This document shows, piece by piece, positions 56,865-64,000 of a stretch of DNA of 64,000 nucleotides (positions are counted from its first letter, which is position 1; the number at the start of each line of letters is the position of its first letter). Origin of the DNA: Hygrocybe punicea. Taxonomy: Eukaryota > Basidiomycota > Agaricomycetes > Agaricales > Hygrophoraceae. The stretch lies in contig OY744465.1 in the NCBI GenBank assembly GCA_963556145.1, forward strand, positions 5,456,001-5,520,000. The letters run 5' to 3'. Below the pieces are notes generated by a model that did not search any database, was not told where the DNA came from, and saw nothing but the letters and a program-made list of their open reading frames with translations. Made by a program: the position numbers and the translations under genes.

Positions 56865-59800
56865 ATGTCAACCTTTGAACCATCAACTGTATTGGCCATT
56901 CTAAAAAGTTCCTCCACTGTACCGCCCAAGGAAAAAAGAGAGTTTGAACTAAAATGGAAAGTTGCGGTTAGTTGTTGTGTTCATCCCCATTTGACATATT
57001 GACATACATGAATGACAGGTGGCAAATCGGCTGAACGCCTGGCTGAAGCATCGTGGCCTAGGATCAGACAAATCTCGCCTCGTTGCACAGCTTGAGTGGG
57101 AGGCCCACGTTGTTGAATACGTGGGTTTCATCTATAAAAGCACAAAACGTCATGGAAATTCAAAGGATGCCACGCCTCCAAGCTTACCAAAAGATATCCC
57201 TTTGATGGGGCCTCGATTCATACCACCCAAATATCTCCATCTTCGCAAACGTCAAACGGCACCAATTTTCCAGCCAGATACTGCTTACCTGAGGCCTGTT
57301 AACATCATTCATCCAGTCTACTTTCAGCATATCCATCAATGCCCACAATGCGATTCAACGGACACACGATGGGATGGATGGACCACAACAGGTCACCGGG
57401 ATTTGCATGGCATCCGTGAGGAAGAGACAGCGCTCGGTTATCAGCTGATCTGTAAGCAATGTGAGAACCGTTTCTCACACGCAAAAGGCAATGTGGGAGG
57501 TGAAAATGGGACATACTGTTTCGCAACGACAAGTTCTATTTTTTGGAAAAAATGGGAGCATTGGAAAATACCCCGTAAGCTGTCTAATGTCACTTGTTGT
57601 TAACAAATGGAAGATCTAAACAATGCAGGTGACATACCCTACTTCCTCTATCGTTCCGCAGTAACCCATGAGCTCTTTGATCTTGTAATCGAGTTGCGGC
57701 CATCCATGACATCTGTGGGACTGGCCGAACACATCAACCGTGAGTCATACATTCATTTGGACAGCATGTAATAATGTTTCGGGAAGAACTTCACTTGCTC
57801 GAATACAAGCAAAAAATGCTTGAGTACTTACAGAACCTCCAGAACCGACGTTGTACAATATTTCGTTCCGATCCATTGACAGCATTTTCGGGTCCATTCG
57901 ATGTCGACGGCTATGCTGACAATAGTATCAGTGGTGACCTAATCACTGATCTGTTCTTAGAATTCAGTGAACGTACCCGAAAAAATGAATCCGAGGAGTA
58001 TCTCCGAACCTTGACCGGTAACGTGGTTGCAACCGAAAAAAGAAAAATACTCACATCTGTTTTCAGCAACATGTTTATCCTTTGACAATACATTCCATGC
58101 TGCTGGAAAAGCAACAGTGGTTGATAAGTCCAAAGCCCGAACAAAGCTGTGGAAGGGTGGAATAGTTACGTTAATAGGTGAAAAAAATCAGGCACTGGGT
58201 TGGGTATGTGTTAGCGCTCAAGTTCTTGCTGTCATGGACCTAATCATGAAGTAGCGGTTGTGCCAGACGGGGTCGCCAGATGAGACGGGCGAGCTTTTGA
58301 ATGGCTACTCCGGACGATGCAAGATCCTTTCTGTACCTGAACCAGAGATGGCTGTCGTTGACAACTGCTGCCATGTCCAAAAGGCCGTAAAAACGGCCCT
58401 CCCAAACGTACACGTTGTTCTTGATGTCTACCATTTCTTAATGAGGTATGAGTTATAGCAATAAATAAGGCATTCGTCGGCTTGGAATGCTGCTTCAATA
58501 TGATTGATGCTCTGAACAAATATCATGGACTCACATGTTCGTTCCAGGTACTTGATTGTAATCCTCAATGGAACCAAGAACCCATTCCGATCCGAAGTTG
58601 CAAAAGATATTGTCAGGTCGATCGTCAAGTCTCCTGCTGCCAAGGGAAAGCCAGCCACATATTGGGAAAAGGAAGAGCAGGAAACTCACCTACAGACGAC
58701 ATTTAAAAAGTGGGAGGAACGGGGGAATACATGGTCAGCAGCTGCTTCAAAGGTCAGTCTGTCGTTGTGTGCATATCTGTCGCTAATCTGTAAGATAGGT
58801 CCATGCCGAGCAGATGCGACACGTTCGGAAAGGTTGCCTAGCGAGAACTCGGCATGATATTGCATCTGATGGCAGTCGCATCGAAGCATGGCACAAGGGC
58901 TGGAACTCACTGCAACGATCATTCGCGAGCGGACTTGAAGTGTTCTGTGCATTGGGCCACGACTTTGTATTGCGTCGCAACATCCGCATCGCAACTTCTC
59001 ACGAGGATTTGACACCATTCATCCGGTCTACATTTGGCTCCCACCACATTCACCTGTGTGGTTATGTTGCAGCATTATGGAATCAACTAGCAAGTGAGAA
59101 AAATGCACCATCCAACCTTAAGTTGTTGCCCGAATTGCCCATGGTTGCAAGCAATGAAAGTTTCGGGCTGGTTGCTTCGAAGCACGCAGAAACATTTGGT
59201 GGACTGTTTGAAGTCGATGAACAAGACACTGAGTCTGGAGAACTTCTGATTGACGACAAACCGGATCCCAACATCCTACAATCACTCGGGATCGACCCGA
59301 AACTATGCCTCATTCCACTGGAGATGGGAGTGAACATTGGATCAGCCAATGTAGGTCCTCTTGCTGCATCCGAGAAACACACTAACCACAATGAAGGCCG
59401 AGAACCACACAGGTCCTCACTTTAGTGAATCGGTTGCTGTGGAAGTCATCAGTTCCATGGCAAGTACCAAACAAGCGGAGAGTCCTACCAGAATAGATGC
59501 TATAGAACACCACCAGGGTCGTGTCGGCAAGGCTGAGTTGCCCATGAAGCGAACGCTGAATGATCTGTCCAAGGAGTTGCCTGCTGTCAAGAAACCCCGC
59601 ACTAATGCGTCAGAACCAGAGGGTGACTCACCAGTACAGGTATGCGATCACAGAACCGGTGGTGACAGCTGTATCTAAAGTTTGTTTAGATGCCTACTCA
59701 GAAGAGGATTAATGAGTACCTCAGAGCACGGCAGACTTGCCAGGTGAAGAGTCGTCCTCTGATGACGCTCATGTCAGCAACCACGCCACTGCCTGTGCCC

Positions 59801-60803
59801 GCAGCCGCATGTCACCCTGAGGATTCACTGACCACTTTGTCAACTCGTCTCAAACTACCAGACTCGAGAGCGCTCACCCGATCCCAACGGCTCTTTTCCT
59901 TCGCAACAAACATTGACGTCCGGTCCTTGTCGATTGTGGGAAACACTGAGTTTTACCTGTTCATGGACCTGCGCGCTGAACAGGGCTGGGTCTCCTTCAG
60001 TATGACTTCTCAGAAATGGGTAATGGCGGCACGGGCATACAACTCACGACTGGCAGCACTCAACGCAAAAGAGAACTGTTTGACCGTCAGCAAGAACCCA
60101 CGAGCGCTCCTTGAAATGCTGGGCCACATCGAAGCAAAGGTTTCTGAGCGGATAATGAAAGGCGACTACCTTTGTAAGTTCTTCATGGGTACCATTTTAT
60201 GGCTGCTGATCCTACCTGCGATAAGCCAAGAGAAGCAAGACCGAAACGTTCTGGCGGCGCCACTGCCACGCGGTGCCTCTAGTCAAGGCAGAACACGTAA
60301 CTGGTACCATGAAGACAGTATGTCACGGCGGAATGTCATTTCTATTGTCTAACCTAATGTCTGGTCAGCGCAAGGCCGCAACTTGTTTGCGCTGCCGCAC
60401 CATTATGTATCCCAGCCCATCCGGCTCTCCTGACAACCACAAACGAGGGTATTGCTCAGATGGTGTTAGGCAGAACATGACGGATGATCAGACGCCCGAT
60501 TGGCCCCAACCACGAGGCATTTTCGAGCTGGGAACCACCTTCAACCCAATCAACTTCTTGATAACGCTTCGCGAAGTTTATGAGTCCTTCATAGTCCAGG
60601 GCAGCGACGGTGGGGACTTGGCAATGGAATACGAAGCATTCGTGAAGTTGTTACATGCCCGGCTGATTTTCACAGCGACCGGCACCACTCTCTTTAAACT
60701 CTTCAAACTCGAACTTCCCTTTTCCACCCCAAAGGAGCTGATCGTGGAACACGAGGGATCTCGCTATCTGCGAGTCGCCTGCCTCGAGGACTGTGGGCCA
60801 TAG
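56865..60803 (+). CDS. intact transposase-like DDE protein with zinc ribbons (basidiomycete family)
   Basis: join(56865..56966,57019..57574,57629..57739,57787..58017,58067..58203,58255..58445,58548..58752,58799..59350,59397..59639,59690..60173,60226..60317,60369..60803), 1112 residues, no stop or frameshift. N-terminal KWKVAVANRLNAWLKHRGLG, then a zinc ribbon CPQCDSTDTRWDGWTTTGHR ... CKQCENRF. The core resembles a DDE nuclease: YRSAVTHELFDLVIELRPS, LEYLQNLQNR, CLSFDNTFHAAGKATV (first Asp), MAVVDNCCHVQKAV (second Asp), LDVYHFLMRYL, RIEAWHKGWNSLQRSFASGL. A C-terminal module has TFWRRHCHAVPLVKAE and CLRCRTIMYP ... HKRGYC (second zinc site). From memory this is a multi-copy basidiomycete family, possibly the one annotated DUF6729. 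An ATG at 56763 would add 34 residues. Twelve coding exons in an apparent transposase is unusual; it could be domesticated or still mobile. Confidence 0.8.
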
Positions 60804-61219
60804 AGGGTCGTTCCCTATCATCCGGTTCCTAATGCATCACGTTGCTGGCTTCCTCGTGTTCATGTTCAATTTTTTATTGATTATCTTCAAGTTTGCGGAA
60901 CTGCAGACTACACTTGCGGTACGGAACTGCGGACAACACTTGCACTTGCAGCATGATAGCTAGAATTTCTTCTTTCAAGTCTTATTCACTACTTGCACTG
61001 GTGCTATTTCATGTTTTTTAAAGCTTTGATATTCCTTTTGTGAATTTAACGCTCATGTGAGCTTCGGTCTCACGTGCTTTCAATTTGGTCTGCGTTCGGT
61101 CTTATCGGAGAAACTTTAAATCCCTTGGAATCGCGAAGTTGCCCTTCTCAGGCTCGACCAAAAGTCTCGTGACAACTTGAAGAACAACACTGAACCGGAA
61201 TCAACACTGAACCGGAATC
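60804..61219. promoter_or_regulatory. FEN1 upstream region
   Basis: No gene. It contains a near-repeat around 60897-60950 (CGGAACTGCRGAC, ACACTTGC twice). Immediately before the FEN1 start codon there is a perfect 17-bp tandem duplication (AACACTGAACCGGAATC twice, 61186-61219), so the second copy runs into the ATG. Confidence 0.5.
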
Positions 61220-63054
61220 ATGGGTATCAAAGGTTTGACGGCCCTGTTATCTGAGCATGCCCCCAAAGCTATCCAGGTGAATGAACCTGTTGTATCATTG
61301 ACTTTCATTAAACTGGTGGATTAGGAGCATGAGATTAAGACACTCTTTGGTCGCAAAGTTGCGATAGACGCGTCCATGTCTATCTATCAATTCCTCATTG
61401 CCGTCCGCCAAAAGGATGGCGAGATGCTCACGAACGATGCTGGTGAAACAACCAGGCAGGCTTATTGCACTTGACCTGGCTCGCAACCCATTCTCACGTT
61501 GTCGTAGTCATTTAATGGGCTTCTTCTACCGAACCATACGGATAGTAGAGAACGGAATAAAACCCGCGTACGTGTTCGATGGTAAACCTCCGGAGCTTAA
61601 AGCGGGGGTGGTGAGTTGCTTCATCAATTTGGTGTCGCCAGCTTGACGGTCGTGTGTCCAGCTCTCCAAACGATTCGAGAGACGAGCAGAGGCGAAAGAA
61701 GAAGGGGAAGAGGCGAAAGAGATAGGTCATACCTTTCTGGTCCATACTTATGCAGTCATTTATCATGAGACAACAGGAACTACTGAGGATTTGGACAAGT
61801 TCTCCAGACGAACGGTGAAAGTGACTCGGGAACACAATGAAGAGTGCCGAAGGCTGCTCAAGCTCATGGGGATACCCGTTGTAGTCGTGCGTCCGCCATC
61901 GACACTTTCCTATTATTGTTTCACCAGTAATTGGTAGGCTCCCTCAGAAGCAGAAGCTCAATGTGCCGAACTTGCCCGTGGCGGAAAGGCAAATTCCTAT
62001 ACCTTCTCCTCACAGAAAGGACTTCATATTTACATTACCATAACAGGTCTATGCAGCTGGTTCGGAAGATATGGACACCCTTACATTTGCTGCGCCCATC
62101 CTCTATCGGCACCTTACCTTTTCTGAAGCTAAAAAGCAACCGATCAGCGAAATAAATCTTGAAAAGGCACTCGAGGGCCTTGACATGGGCATGTCACAGG
62201 TAGGATATCCGACTTTTTTGCAAGCCACTCCACTAAACGTTTTTCGTTCAGTTCATTGACCTATGTATTCTACTTGGCTGCGATTATTTGGAGCCTATAA
62301 AGGGAGTGGGACCAAAATCCGCTCTAAAGCTCATCCGTGAATACAAAGGGCTAGCTGGCGTGATCAAACATCTTCGTTCCAAGTCAGTTATCTTGTCCTC
62401 CACCTTATCTTATGCAATAGTAAATAACCTTGGATTTGATTTGGTGAATTAGAGCCGCGGAAAAGGCAGAAGCAGAAGATGTAAAGAAGAAGAAAGGTGG
62501 AATCTCTGTCCCAGAAGAATGGCCTTGGGAAGAGGCTAAAATGGTATTTGAGAAACCTGACGTAACACCGGCAGAAGAGATCGAGGTCGGTTGATCATTT
62601 TCTTCAATTTACTTGCTTCGAAATCTGACATCCTTCAGCTGGAATGGACAAACCCAGATGTGGATGGTTTGGTGCAATTTCTGGTGACTGAGAAAGGATT
62701 CAAGTGAGATCTTCTGTTCTCGTGGCGTTGTTTTTTGTCCTGACGGTGCTGTTCTACATTTTAGCGAAGATCGTGTTCGAAAAGGAGCCGAGAAACTTCA
62801 AAAGCATCTAAATAGCAAGCAACAAGGACGACTAGATGGTTTCTTTGCCGTTCTGCCCAAGACATCACCAAAGAAGGTCAAGAGCGAGACCGGCAAGGGT
62901 AAAGAGAAAAAATCTGACGCAAAAGGGACAAAACGAAAGGTTCATGTTCCTTGTAAACTTTTAATAACGCTTTTACTGATGTACGCCTCCACCTTTGTAG
63001 AATGACGATAAAAAAGAGGGAGGGAGCAGCAAGAAGGCGAAAGCCAAGACATGA
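61220..63054 (+). CDS. FEN1: flap endonuclease 1 (FEN1 / Rad27)
   Basis: join(61220..61276,61325..61455,61508..61610,61662..61725,61777..61886,61938..61988,62047..62199,62252..62382,62453..62585,62639..62703,62765..62939,63001..63054), 408 residues. Structure-specific 5' nuclease of Okazaki-fragment maturation and base-excision repair, nuclear. Starts [20 protein letters not shown]; metal ligands are visible in [46 protein letters not shown] and [18 protein letters not shown] (the latter also the helix-two-turn-helix). The PCNA-binding box QGRLDGFF lies near the C terminus, followed by a Lys-rich tail. Length fits the family. Introns 2 (61456-61507) and 6 (61989-62046) begin GC instead of GT; both are required to keep ETTSHLMGFF and ARGGKVYAAG. 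Confidence 0.95.
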
Positions 63055-63234
63055 TAATTCGATACGGTTTCCTCCATTTATAATTTACATTCCTTGCTTG
63101 TCTCTCTCAACATACTTTCATAGTCTGCTCAGCCTAAATTATATTTACTGCTGTTGTATCCAAATCGTCTCTTGGGTTGATATATCTTTTCCGAACCGGA
63201 AGCATATATGGAGGACAGAAATGCTGAGGCAAAA
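63055..63234. terminator. convergent 3' region between FEN1 and NOP12
   Basis: 180 bp shared downstream region of two convergent genes; AT-rich, no defined signal beyond that. Confidence 0.4.
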
Positions 63235-64000
63235 CTACTTTTTCATATTCCGCTTCGCCAAACTCGGCTGGCTCCTGACCCTCCGTTTGATCTCCTTTCG
63301 TGGAGCAGACACTCTTTTCTTCATGGCTGAATCTTTGCGAACCCTCTCCCGCCGATCCTTCACTCGAGGTTTCACCCCACCTTTCTCCAACGCTATCCTG
63401 GCCTTCTTTTTGGCTAATCTCCTTGCCACTCGGTCCACGTCGGAGGATTTGTACTCCTTGCGAGCTTGTTTCGGGAGTTGGGCGAGTTTCTCGCCGAGAG
63501 CGGGATCACCTTTCGGTATTATGGGGACGGGGTGTGACTGTTGGATAGAACCAGGTGTGGTGGTGGTGGCGGTAGCGGTGGCGGCGATGCGACGGGAAAC
63601 GGAGGCGCCACCGGGAATAGTCTTGCAACGTTGGACGCGCAACTTACGCTTGGCAAATTTCAACTTTTCTTTTTCAAGCGCTAGGATCTCGTCGACGCAT
63701 TCACGGTCCTATACAATAAATAAACAAACGTCGTAAACATGAAGTGTCGACCATGCTGAAATACATGCTCACCGCGAACTGAACGTAAGCGAATCCTTTT
63801 CCCAGTTGAGTGTCTTTATCTCGGACGATTCGTACCCGTGACACCCAATACTTTGTCCCCTTCTCCTCACCGGTATTCTCGTCGTCCTCAATATCGTCCC
63901 CAATTGGAGGGCCTCGCTCTGCGCTAACTATCCCCTCAAAAAACGCCCTCAAGTCATCCTCTTTACTCGCAAAATCAAGGTTCCCAACAAAGATAGACAA
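63235..64000 (-). CDS. NOP12: Nop12 / RBM34-type nucleolar RNA-binding protein (partial, 5' end beyond window)
   Basis: complement(join(63235..63708,63773..>64000)). The frame is open to the window edge. The right exon contains the start of an RRM ([20 protein letters not shown]) with an acidic insertion, [20 protein letters not shown] (RNP1-like KGFAYVQF); the left exon continues [33 protein letters not shown] and a strongly basic C-terminal tail typical of nucleolar proteins. Nop12 helps 5.8S/25S rRNA maturation. The upstream RRM and N terminus are missing here. The 64-nt intron has GTGAGC...TATAG ends and keeps the frame. Confidence 0.85.

Overview
The window looks like a repeat-rich stretch of an Agaricomycete (mushroom-forming basidiomycete) genome. 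The genes are intron-dense, with introns mostly 45-65 nt. They include basidiomycete-typical families: DUF6534 membrane protein, NHA1-type antiporter, membrane-anchored RING-like protein, alpha-kinase, a PTHR46177-like integrase, and a Plavaka-like transposase fragment. Much of the rest is LTR, MITE, foldback and minisatellite DNA. One 100-N assembly gap lies at 6183-6282. All exon maps were read by eye from splice signals plus conserved-family reading frame; no search was run.

Layout. 1-20400 is almost gene-free: a 44-bp minisatellite (1518-2960), a 373-bp foldback (3506-3878), a 21-bp minisatellite, the gap between palindromes, a 34-bp minisatellite (7215-8240), an inverted pair of LTRs around a Plavaka-like fragment (9637-11513), a 4.5-kb unit with 263-bp terminal direct repeats carrying a gag-like gene and an antisense cysteine-cluster gene (11515-16015), a second 44-bp minisatellite, and a composite foldback with mirror-image 20-bp arrays (17050-20397).

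20476-38656 is the gene island. It holds a chromate transporter (-), an NADP-dependent oxidoreductase (-), a RING-like membrane protein (+), a Na+/H+ antiporter (+), a protein-kinase-like protein (+), a DUF6534 protein (-) and a YEATS-domain protein (-). Apart from DUF6534, whose middle exons I could not fully join, each resolves into an unbroken frame.

38657-55600 is a graveyard of insertions into genes. An integrase-like gene is split by a 1.66-kb LTR-like element with its own 5-bp target duplication, and a second inverted copy lies nearby. An alpha-kinase gene is split by a 1.76-kb non-autonomous LTR element with 147-bp LTRs. A Ty3-type pol is split by a 644-bp hAT-like MITE. Several defects in these elements are CpG-type transitions, which suggests methylation-linked decay. 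56865-60803 is an intact 12-exon transposase-like gene. The right end returns to housekeeping genes: FEN1 (+), convergent with NOP12 (-), which runs off the window.

The genes do not form a pathway. Membrane transport (chromate, sodium), redox and chromatin genes sit together as single spliced units, with repeats filling the rest.
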